Source: Deltaproteobacteria bacterium RBG_16_54_11 (lineage in GTDB: Bacteria > Desulfobacterota > B13-G15 > RBG-16-54-18). Taken from it: DNA of 22,212 bases. The notes under the pieces are model-generated. The model had not been told where the DNA came from and did not search any database. It was given only the letters and a program-made list of their open reading frames with translations. Numbering within the stretch: position 1 is the stretch's first letter; every line of letters begins with the position of its first letter. Both the position numbers and the translations under genes were made by a program. This document shows, piece by piece, positions 1-5,903 of the stretch. Location: the NCBI GenBank assembly GCA_001797905.1, contig MGQS01000017.1, positions 7,350-29,561 of the forward strand. The letters are read 5' to 3'.

Positions 1-338
1 TTGACCATGCCCCGGAGAGCGTCGGCTACCGGCTTGCCGCTTCCCAGGGGCAGACGCTGGTCTATTCCGGGGACACAGACTATTGTCCGAACATCGTGGA
101 GCTGGCCAGGGGGGTTGATCTCCTGCTCCTGGAATGCTCCTTTCCGGAGGGGATGAAGGTCACGGGGCATCTTACCCCGGCGCTGGCCGGCCGCATTGCC
201 AACGAGGCCGGGTGCAAGAGGCTCTGCCTCACCCACTTCTACCCTCCCTGCGACCTATCGGATATCAGAAAGGATTGCCAAAAGGTATTCCCGGGCGAGG
301 TGCTCCTGGCCGAGGATACGATGAGGATAACAATCTGA
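1..338 (+). CDS. MBL-fold metallo-hydrolase (RNase Z-like), 3' part only
   Basis: This is the C-terminal part of a metallo-beta-lactamase-fold hydrolase; the 5' end lies outside the window and the reading frame begins at base 3. Visible family landmarks, in order, are DHAPES-GYRL, the strand and turn VYSGDT (a metal-ligand Asp in this fold), LLLLECS, GHLTP and LTHFYPP, the last holding the C-terminal His ligand. This order matches RNase Z-like and related MBL proteins that hydrolyse phosphodiester or similar bonds with a dinuclear metal centre. The exact substrate cannot be told from this fragment. It ends 90 bases before the tat gene and could share its transcript. Confidence 0.85.
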   Translation, partial: DHAPESVGYRLAASQGQTLVYSGDTDYCPNIVELARGVDLLLLECSFPEGMKVTGHLTPALAGRIANEAGCKRLCLTHFYPPCDLSDIRKDCQKVFPGEVLLAEDTMRITI

Positions 339-376
339 GCTTGCGCGTCCTCTTCTCTTGTGGAAGGAGACGAGAT

Positions 377-451
377 ATGGTACTATTGATACATCAACTG
401 AAAAATCTCATCGATCAAGGAAAAGAAGATGTTTGGTATAGGATTGCCTGA
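377..451 (+). CDS. possible 24-codon leader ORF overlapping the tat gene start
   Basis: A short ORF starts with ATG at 377, seven bases after a good Shine-Dalgarno tract (AAGGAG at 364-369), and stops at 449-451, inside the tatA/B coding region in another frame. The peptide starts MVLLIHQLKNLI and ends VWYRIA. Its last 23 bases overlap the tat gene, whose own weaker Shine-Dalgarno (AAGGA, 417-421) lies within it. Translating it would therefore carry ribosomes across the tat start. I recognise no homologue. It could be a coupling leader peptide or simply a chance ORF. Confidence 0.3.
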   Translation: MVLLIHQLKNLIDQGKEDVWYRIA

Positions 452-749
452 GCTCATGATTATCGCGGGCCTCGCCCTCATATTGATCGGCCCGAAGAAA
501 CTTCCCGAACTCGCCAAATCTCTGGGAAAGACCCTCGGTGAATTACGGAAGGCCACCGATGATGTCAAGGAAACCATCTTTGAAGAGATTAAACCCATCA
601 AGGATGAACTCCCGGACAGAAGGGAGCTGGAAGAGGCCCTGAAGAAAAAGTTTTTGGAAGGGGAGGAAGAGAAACCGGAGGCCGAAGAGGGAAAAGGGGC
701 TGAAAAGGGAAAAGGGAGGGGAACGGGGAAAAGGGTCCGAAGCCGATAA
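429..749 (+). CDS. tatB: Sec-independent translocase protein TatA/TatB family (TatB-like)
   Basis: A single-span membrane subunit of the twin-arginine translocase, which exports folded proteins across the inner membrane. The 106-residue protein has the family layout: a very short periplasmic N-terminus (MFGIG), one hydrophobic helix at about residues 4-21, a GPKKLPELAK hinge, an amphipathic helix (about 25-50) and a long charged tail. The GPKKLPELAK hinge and the tail length favour TatB, but TatA and TatB are hard to separate in this lineage and one protein may serve both roles. The last third is a low-complexity Glu/Lys/Gly stretch ending in several Arg residues. tatC begins 22 bases downstream, as expected for a tat operon. 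Confidence 0.9.
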   Translation: MFGIGLPELMIIAGLALILIGPKKLPELAKSLGKTLGELRKATDDVKETIFEEIKPIKDELPDRRELEEALKKKFLEGEEEKPEAEEGKGAEKGKGRGTGKRVRSR

Positions 750-771
750 GGGCCCTCAGACCGACTAGCTC

Positions 772-1593
772 GTGGAGGAGAAGCAGACCTTCATACAACA
801 CCTGGAAGAACTCCGCAAGAGATTGATCATATCCTTGATCGCCGTGGGGATAGGCTTTATCACCTGTTACCTCTTCTCCAAAGAGATCTTCCAGTTCCTG
901 ATGAAACCACTCCAGAAGGCCCTGAGTAAGGGGGCTACCATGATCTTCACCACCCCGGGCGAGGCCTTCTTCACCTATATGAAGGTCGGCCTGCTCGCAG
1001 GTGTATTCGCCGCCTCTCCCGTTGTCCTCTATCAGATCTGGCTCTTTGTCGCACCGGCCCTGTACGGCCACGAAAAGCGATACGCGATACCCTTTGTCTG
1101 CTTCTCCACCCTCCTCTTCATAGGAGGGGCTGCCTTCGGCTATTTCTTCATCTTCCCCATGGGCGCCAAGTTCTTCATGAGCTTTGCCACGGATTTTATA
1201 CAACCTGCGCCGAGGCTCAAGGAATCGTTCTCCTTCTGTTCCATGCTCCTGCTCACCTTCGGCCTCACCTTTGAGCTCCCCCTCTTTATTTTCTTCCTCT
1301 CCAAGCTGGGGGTGGTCAACGCCCGGATGCTTGCGCGCAATAGAAAATATGTGATCGTCCTCATCTTCATTGTGGCGGCCGTGCTCACCCCTCCGGACCC
1401 CCTGTCGCAGATCATGATGGCTATTCCCCTCGTGGCCCTCTATGAGGCCAGCATCTGGGTGGCAAGGATATTCGGCCGAAAGACGAAGGGCGAAGACCAT
1501 CAGCCAGTGGCCGAAGCCGAAAGACCGGAGGCCAAAGGTCATCGGCCAAAGGCCGAAGGAAAAAAGAAAGCGGCAGAAGAAACCCCTGAATGA
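772..1593 (+). CDS. tatC: Sec-independent translocase protein TatC
   Basis: The polytopic TatC subunit binds the twin-arginine signal peptide and forms the receptor complex with TatB. The N-terminal FIQHLEELRKRLI motif is diagnostic, followed by about six membrane segments between residues 15 and 235 and the conserved FFTYMKVGLLAG and LTPPDPLSQ regions. The start is GTG at 772. An in-frame TAG six bases upstream excludes any longer protein, and no convincing Shine-Dalgarno is visible. The protein has 273 residues, slightly long for the family, because of a charged tail after about residue 235 rich in Ala, Glu, Lys and Pro and encoded by repeated GGCCGAA/GGCCAAA heptamers. Confidence 0.95.
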   Translation: MEEKQTFIQHLEELRKRLIISLIAVGIGFITCYLFSKEIFQFLMKPLQKALSKGATMIFTTPGEAFFTYMKVGLLAGVFAASPVVLYQIWLFVAPALYGHEKRYAIPFVCFSTLLFIGGAAFGYFFIFPMGAKFFMSFATDFIQPAPRLKESFSFCSMLLLTFGLTFELPLFIFFLSKLGVVNARMLARNRKYVIVLIFIVAAVLTPPDPLSQIMMAIPLVALYEASIWVARIFGRKTKGEDHQPVAEAERPEAKGHRPKAEGKKKAAEETPE

Positions 1594-1624
1594 CCCTAAT
1601 TTAACCACTTTTTATCATCAAATA

Positions 1625-1645
1625 GTACAAATTATTGTACAAATT
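1625..1645. repeat. palindrome and direct repeat in the tatC-mraZ gap
   Basis: GTACAA-ATTA-TTGTAC (1625-1640) is a perfect 6-bp inverted repeat. GTACAAATT also occurs as a direct repeat at 1625-1633 and 1637-1645, 12 bases apart. It lies about 50 bases upstream of the mraZ -35 box. This could be an operator for an unknown dimeric regulator, or chance in AT-rich DNA. Confidence 0.45.
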
Positions 1646-1669
1646 CCCGTCTAGGGAACCAATTTTTTT
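1644..1669 (+). terminator. weak candidate terminator after tatC
   Basis: A 5-bp stem, TTCCC (1644-1648) with GGGAA (1654-1658) around loop GTCTA, is followed after CCAA by seven T residues (1663-1669). It is placed as expected to end the tat transcript just before the mraZ promoter. The stem is short and the T tract begins four bases late, so it may be ineffective. Confidence 0.3.
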
Positions 1670-1716
1670 AAAAAAATCAAGATTTTGCTTGACACATATA
1701 CCCTCTTCTATATAAT
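1661..1716 (+). promoter_or_regulatory. sigma70-type promoter of mraZ/dcw with A/T upstream tract
   Basis: A perfect -35 box TTGACA (1689-1694) and a perfect -10 box TATAAT (1711-1716) are separated by 16 bases. Just upstream, a T7-A7 tract (1663-1676) sits where an UP element would contact the alpha subunits of RNA polymerase. Transcription would be expected to start near 1723, giving a leader of only about 30 bases before the mraZ GTG. This is the only clearly recognisable promoter for the dcw cluster in the window. Confidence 0.85.
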
Positions 1717-1717
1717 T

Positions 1718-1757
1718 AAAGTGGGATAAAGTGGGATAAAGTGGAGCAAAGAGGGTG
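1718..1757 (+). promoter_or_regulatory. MraZ operator: four tandem 10-bp repeats reaching the mraZ start codon
   Basis: Four consecutive 10-bp units begin at 1718, 1728, 1738 and 1748: AAAGTGGGAT twice, then AAAGTGGAGC and AAAGAGGGTG. TGGG boxes at 10-bp spacing are the known MraZ-binding pattern upstream of mraZ in other bacteria. The array starts two bases after the -10 box. Its third unit contains the mraZ Shine-Dalgarno (GGAG, 1743-1746) and its fourth contains the GTG start. Bound MraZ would cover the transcription start. The operator role is inferred from this pattern. Confidence 0.8.
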
Positions 1758-2201
1758 TTTAGAGGCAGATTCGAGCACAGCATAGACGGCAAGGGAAGGG
1801 TCAGCATCCCCGCCAAGTTCAGGGAGACCCTGAAGCGGGAGTATGGCAGCGACGAGCTGATCGTCACCATCTTCGACAGCTGCCTCGTGGCCTATCCCTT
1901 TGCGGAATGGCAGATATTCGAGGAGAAGATGAAAGACTTCTCCCAGCTCAAAAAAGAGGCGAAGTCCTTCCTGCGTTATTTCTATTCCGGGGCCATGGAG
2001 TGCGCCATCGACGACCATGGGCGAATCCTGATCCCTCCGCAATTTCGCGACCATGCCAATTTAAACAAAGAAATCGTCTTCCTCGGTGTGATGAACCGCT
2101 TTGAGATATGGAATAAGGATGTTTGGGAAAAAGAATTTGCAACATACAAAGAGACCTTTGATGAGATAAGCGAGGGCATAGCCGAACGGATGGGGCTGTG
2201 A
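1755..2201 (+). CDS. mraZ: transcriptional regulator MraZ
   Basis: A DNA-binding regulator that forms ring-shaped oligomers and, in the bacteria studied, represses its own dcw promoter. The 148-residue protein has the normal length and two SpoVT/AbrB-like halves, each with the DxxxR signature: DGKGRVSIPAKFR near residues 11-23 and DDHGRILIPPQFR near residues 84-96. The start is GTG at 1755, eight bases after GGAG. This start gives the conserved N-terminus MFRGRFEHSID. The gene opens the dcw operon directly behind its own predicted operator, and its TGA overlaps the rsmH GTG in a GTGA quartet. Confidence 0.97.
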   Translation: MFRGRFEHSIDGKGRVSIPAKFRETLKREYGSDELIVTIFDSCLVAYPFAEWQIFEEKMKDFSQLKKEAKSFLRYFYSGAMECAIDDHGRILIPPQFRDHANLNKEIVFLGVMNRFEIWNKDVWEKEFATYKETFDEISEGIAERMGL

Positions 2202-3136
2202 GGGGATATCTCCATATCCCCGTCTTGACGGAGGAGGTGATAGCACACCTGAAGTGCCGCGAGGGCGGGACCTTCGTCGATGCCACCATCGGTGAAGGCG
2301 GGCACACCCTGGAGATCTTACGGGCCTCGGGGCAGAACAAGGTTATCGGTATCGACCGGGATCAAGAGATCCTGGAGCGGGCGCGAGAGCGGGTTGCGGG
2401 ATACGCCGATCGGGTAACCTTGATGCACGATGACTTCACCCGGCTCCCGCTGATCCTGCAAGCCCTGGGGATCGAGAAGGTGGACGGCATTCTCTTAGAT
2501 TTAGGGGTATCGACTGTTCACCTTCTGGAACAGGGGCGCGGCTTCAGCCTTCAGCAAGACGGGCCTTTGGACATGAGGATGGACACGAGGGGAAAGGTGA
2601 CGGCCTCCGATATCGTGAACCGCTACCCCCTCGAGGAAATAGAAAAGATCTTAAAGGGATATGGTGAAGAAAGGTGGGCAAAACGGATCGTCAGGGCCAT
2701 CGGCAAAGAGAGGCAGCAAGAAAAAATCAAGACCACCGGCCACTTAGCGGAAATCGTCTCTCGAGCCATCCCGCGCAAGTATCACCCCCGCCGGCTTCAC
2801 CCTGCGACCAAGACCTTTTTGGCCCTGAGGATCGCGGTGAATGAGGAGTTGAAGAAAATAGAGGAAGTCCTCCCTGTAGCTCCCCTGCTGCTCAAGCAAG
2901 GAGGAAGGATCGGCGTTATATCCTTCCACTCGCTGGAGGACAGGATCGTCAAGCAAGGCTTTAAAAAGTTGGAGAGCACGTGCATCTGCCCCCCTTCCCT
3001 GCCGCAGTGCGTCTGCAAGGGCAGGAAAAAGGTCTTGCAGATCATCACCAGGCGTCCCCTCACCGCCAGTCCCGAGGAGTTGAGGAATAACCCCCGGGCG
3101 CGGAGCGCAAAACTGAGGGTGGCGGAGCGGGTATAA
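2198..3136 (+). CDS. rsmH: 16S rRNA (cytosine(1402)-N(4))-methyltransferase RsmH
   Basis: RsmH (MraW) transfers a methyl group from S-adenosylmethionine to N4 of C1402 in the ribosomal P site. Visible landmarks are HIPVLTEEVI at the N-terminus, the SAM-binding segment VDATIGEGGHT, GILLDLGVST, LDMRMD, the ISFHSLEDRIVK motif near residue 245 and the closing NPRARSAKLRVAER. The length of 312 residues is typical. The start is GTG at 2198, overlapping the mraZ stop by four bases, so translation is probably coupled. The cysteine-rich stretch TCICPPSLPQCVCKG is a usual feature of the family. Confidence 0.97.
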   Translation: MRGYLHIPVLTEEVIAHLKCREGGTFVDATIGEGGHTLEILRASGQNKVIGIDRDQEILERARERVAGYADRVTLMHDDFTRLPLILQALGIEKVDGILLDLGVSTVHLLEQGRGFSLQQDGPLDMRMDTRGKVTASDIVNRYPLEEIEKILKGYGEERWAKRIVRAIGKERQQEKIKTTGHLAEIVSRAIPRKYHPRRLHPATKTFLALRIAVNEELKKIEEVLPVAPLLLKQGGRIGVISFHSLEDRIVKQGFKKLESTCICPPSLPQCVCKGRKKVLQIITRRPLTASPEELRNNPRARSAKLRVAERV

Positions 3137-3155
3137 CGAAAAAGGAGGGTTTGTC

Positions 3156-3548
3156 ATGAGAGCTTCTGAATTGATGGGCAACATCCCGGGTATTACCATG
3201 GATCATCTGCACAACTGGGAGCGTCAGGGCTATCTTGCCCCCGGCAGGATCAGCGTAGGGAAAAAGCTGATAAGGGACTATACGGAAAAAGAAGTCCACC
3301 TCGTCAAGGCTATGTGGTCCTATTATCAGAAAGGGTTATCTCCGAGGAATGCCTACAGAAATGCCTCTGAGGAAGTATCAAAAAGCGCCTTTCCGGCGTT
3401 GCCACTCTTGAACGACTACCGGGAAGAGTGCGAAGCTCGGGAGAGGAAGATCGATTCGATCGCCTGCAGTGCGATCTTTGAGCTGGCTATCCCCCTGAGA
3501 CACTATTTCCACCTAAAGATGAGCGAAAAAGTTAGATCCTGTGCGTAA
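3156..3548 (+). CDS. MerR-like helix-turn-helix DNA-binding protein inside the dcw operon
   Basis: A 130-residue protein whose first 75 residues fit a MerR-type winged helix-turn-helix: a recognition helix region (ITMDHLHNWERQGYL), a wing (PGRISVGKKLIRDYTEKEV) and a following helix with the usual GLSPRNAY turn. The rest (about 76-130) has a charged helix and no recognisable effector domain; the few cysteines do not form a clear metal site. The ATG at 3156 has a strong Shine-Dalgarno (AAAGGAGG, 3141-3148). It lies between rsmH and ftsL, separated from them by 19 and 42 bases, on the same strand with no visible promoter of its own. Its target is unknown. Control of the dcw operon or of division is an inference from position only. 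Confidence 0.8.
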   Translation: MRASELMGNIPGITMDHLHNWERQGYLAPGRISVGKKLIRDYTEKEVHLVKAMWSYYQKGLSPRNAYRNASEEVSKSAFPALPLLNDYREECEARERKIDSIACSAIFELAIPLRHYFHLKMSEKVRSCA

Positions 3549-3590
3549 TGAGAGGATGAGAGAGAGGCGAGAGCAATAAGGAGGTAGACG

Positions 3591-3944
3591 ATGAGAGCAT
3601 CCGCCGTCCCCGCCCGCACGATCGGTGGAACCACCTTCATGCAGAGACAAAGGGTGGCCAGGAGGGTGAAAGAAAAGACCTCGCGCCCCTCCTTCCTGCT
3701 GCCCGCTCTTGTTTTCCTCCTCATCGTGAGCATCCTCTGCTACGTATGGACGAGGATCAAGGTGGTGCAATACGGATATGAGATATCCTCGGGCTTGCGG
3801 GCAAAGGAAACGGCTGTCACCGCCCGCAATGAGCGGACGCTGGAGATCGCCACCCTGCGCTCGGCACAGCAGGTGGAGAAAAGGGCCCGGGAAGAACTGA
3901 GGATGAGCCCTCCCCGCAAGGATCAGCTGGTAATCATACGATGA
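3591..3944 (+). CDS. ftsL: cell division protein FtsL
   Basis: A small bitopic division protein that helps recruit and activate the FtsW-FtsI synthase at the septum, usually with FtsB and FtsQ. The 117-residue protein has a basic cytoplasmic N-terminus of about 33 residues, one membrane helix (about 35-53, LLPALVFLLIVSILCYVW) and a periplasmic coiled coil (about 58-100) ending RMSPPRKDQLVIIR, a close match to the usual FtsL C-terminus. A strong Shine-Dalgarno (AAGGAGGT, 3578-3585) supports the ATG at 3591. The family is weakly conserved, so the call rests on topology, length and its place immediately before ftsI. Its stop overlaps the ftsI start (ATGA). Confidence 0.85.
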   Translation: MRASAVPARTIGGTTFMQRQRVARRVKEKTSRPSFLLPALVFLLIVSILCYVWTRIKVVQYGYEISSGLRAKETAVTARNERTLEIATLRSAQQVEKRAREELRMSPPRKDQLVIIR

Positions 3945-5893
3945 ACGATCGAGCCGCACTACACTTTAAGATCCGCACGCGCATGGTCTTCGTGTTCTTC
4001 ATCCTCTGTTTCTGTTTTATCGCCGTGCGCGCCTACCACATGCAGGTCCTCGAACGGGGCAAATCCCTCACCGTGGCTCAGAATCAATACTACGCTCGGA
4101 GGATCAACCTGGCCCCTCCTCGGGGGACCATCTATGACTCCAAGGCACGGGTGCTGGCGGTGAGCATGAGGGTCAACTCCCTCTATGCCCAACCCGACAA
4201 GATAGACAACAAAGGCGCCGTTGCCGCCAAGCTCGCACCCATCCTGGGTAAAGATGCCGGCGAGATCGCCGGGCTCTTGTCAAGCCCCAAACCTTTTGTC
4301 TGGCTGCAGAGGAAGATAACCCCCCTTCAGCAGGAGCGGATCGAGGCCTTGCATCTCGCTGGAGTGGATTTCATACCCGAGAGCAGGAGGTTTTACCCTA
4401 ACTTCGATTTGGGGTCTCATATCATAGGTTTTGTGGGGATGGACTCTCAGGGGCTCGAAGGTCTCGAAGGGGCATATGAAAAGTACCTGAAGACGGCAAA
4501 TAACTATGTGGTGCTGGAGAGGGACGCCCTGGGGAGATGGATATATATACCCGAGAGGGAAAAAGGGATGAATGCCCCTCATAACCTCCATCTCACCCTC
4601 GACCTCCGGATCCAATATATTGCGGAACGGGAGCTGAGGAGAGAAGTCATAGAGCAAAAGGCCGCGGGGGGCATGGCGGTGGTTATGGAACCCGCCACCG
4701 GAAAGATCCTGGCCCTGGCTGTTCAACCCTCTTTTAACCCTAACCTCTTTGAGGAGTACGGCCCGGCCAGGTGGCGCAATCGCGCCGTCACCGACTCATT
4801 TGAACCCGGTTCCGTCATGAAGGTATTTCTCCTGGCCGCCGTTTTGAAGGAAGGAATAACCAAGGAAAACGATGTCATATTCTGCGAAAACGGGGCCCAG
4901 ACTATCCAGGGACACACCATCCATGATGTGAGCCCCCACGGGTGGCTGAGCATGCGCGACATCATACGGTACTCCAGCAACATCGGCTCCTATAAAGTAG
5001 GAAAGAAGCTGGGTGCGGAGAGGTACTACCGCTATCTGGACGCCTTTGGGTTCACCGAAACAACGGGGATCGATCTCCTGGGAGAGATTGCGGGTAAAAT
5101 CCATTCTCCCGCATCCTGGTCCCCCGTCGATCTGGCGATCATCTCCTTTGGACAGGGGGTATCGGTCACCTCCCTCCAACTGATCACCGCCCTCAGCTGC
5201 ATCGCCAATGGCGGCAACTTAATGAAACCCTACCTCGTGGAGCGGATAACCGATGAGGAAGGCAAGGTGGTAGCGGAATTCTCCCCCCAGGTGCGGAGAA
5301 GTGTCCTCTCCCAAGAGATATGCCGGCGAATCACCTCCGTCATGAAGGAGGTCGTGGCAAGCGGAACGGGTATGCGGGGCCGTATTCCCGGTTACGAGGT
5401 GGCCGGCAAGACAGCTACCGCGCAAAAGATCGATCTCACCACCGGCAAATATGCAAAGGACAAGACCGTCGCCTCCTTTATGGGATTTCTCCCTGCTGAT
5501 GACCCCCGGGTGGCCATCCTGGTGGTCGTGGACGAACCCAGGAACAGCCCTTACGGGGGGGCGACGGCAACGCCCGTCTTCAAGAGGATCGCCGAGGAGC
5601 TCATGCGTTATATGGGAGTTCCCCCGACGGGAGAAGACTTCAGCAAAAAGCTCATCCTGGCTCAGCTCCCCCGGATCAAAAAACAGAGGGAGAGCCGGAG
5701 CAAAACTGCCTCACGGCAGGGGATGCCCGATCTGCGTGGCCTCAGTATGCGAAAGGCCTTGGCGCAATTGGAAGGCGAAAAGGTGCAAATCAGACTGGCG
5801 GGAAGTGGATTGCTGGTCAATCAACGGCCGAACCCGGGGGATGCCCTCAAAGAGGGAAGCGAGGTCTTCCTCAGATTCTCCCCTCCCCGGTAA
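3941..5893 (+). CDS. ftsI: division-specific peptidoglycan transpeptidase FtsI/PBP3 with C-terminal PASTA domain
   Basis: A class B penicillin-binding protein that cross-links septal peptidoglycan together with the FtsW polymerase. Features in order: one N-terminal membrane helix (about 15-31), the dimerisation domain with PPRGTIYD, and the transpeptidase domain with the SxxK motif SVMK (catalytic Ser291) and SSN (345-347). The third motif reads K490-T-A-T rather than the usual K-[TS]-G-T. A PASTA domain of about 57 residues (594-650) closes the 650-residue protein, as in SpoVD-like PBPs and in some deltaproteobacterial PBPs. The ATG at 3941 overlaps the end of ftsL. murE starts 10 bases after the stop. 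Confidence 0.95.
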   Translation: MNDRAALHFKIRTRMVFVFFILCFCFIAVRAYHMQVLERGKSLTVAQNQYYARRINLAPPRGTIYDSKARVLAVSMRVNSLYAQPDKIDNKGAVAAKLAPILGKDAGEIAGLLSSPKPFVWLQRKITPLQQERIEALHLAGVDFIPESRRFYPNFDLGSHIIGFVGMDSQGLEGLEGAYEKYLKTANNYVVLERDALGRWIYIPEREKGMNAPHNLHLTLDLRIQYIAERELRREVIEQKAAGGMAVVMEPATGKILALAVQPSFNPNLFEEYGPARWRNRAVTDSFEPGSVMKVFLLAAVLKEGITKENDVIFCENGAQTIQGHTIHDVSPHGWLSMRDIIRYSSNIGSYKVGKKLGAERYYRYLDAFGFTETTGIDLLGEIAGKIHSPASWSPVDLAIISFGQGVSVTSLQLITALSCIANGGNLMKPYLVERITDEEGKVVAEFSPQVRRSVLSQEICRRITSVMKEVVASGTGMRGRIPGYEVAGKTATAQKIDLTTGKYAKDKTVASFMGFLPADDPRVAILVVVDEPRNSPYGGATATPVFKRIAEELMRYMGVPPTGEDFSKKLILAQLPRIKKQRESRSKTASRQGMPDLRGLSMRKALAQLEGEKVQIRLAGSGLLVNQRPNPGDALKEGSEVFLRFSPPR

Positions 5894-5903
5894 AGACACG
5901 ATT

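Noticed and set aside
598..1608. A 336-codon minus-strand frame opposite tatB/tatC
   Set aside because: It is antisense to tatB and tatC and its composition reflects the complement of the tat genes, with no recognisable domain.
5451..5903. Upstream extension of the murE reading frame
   Set aside because: It lies wholly inside ftsI and reads as Arg/Ser/Trp-rich nonsense; homology to MurE begins only after GTG 5904.
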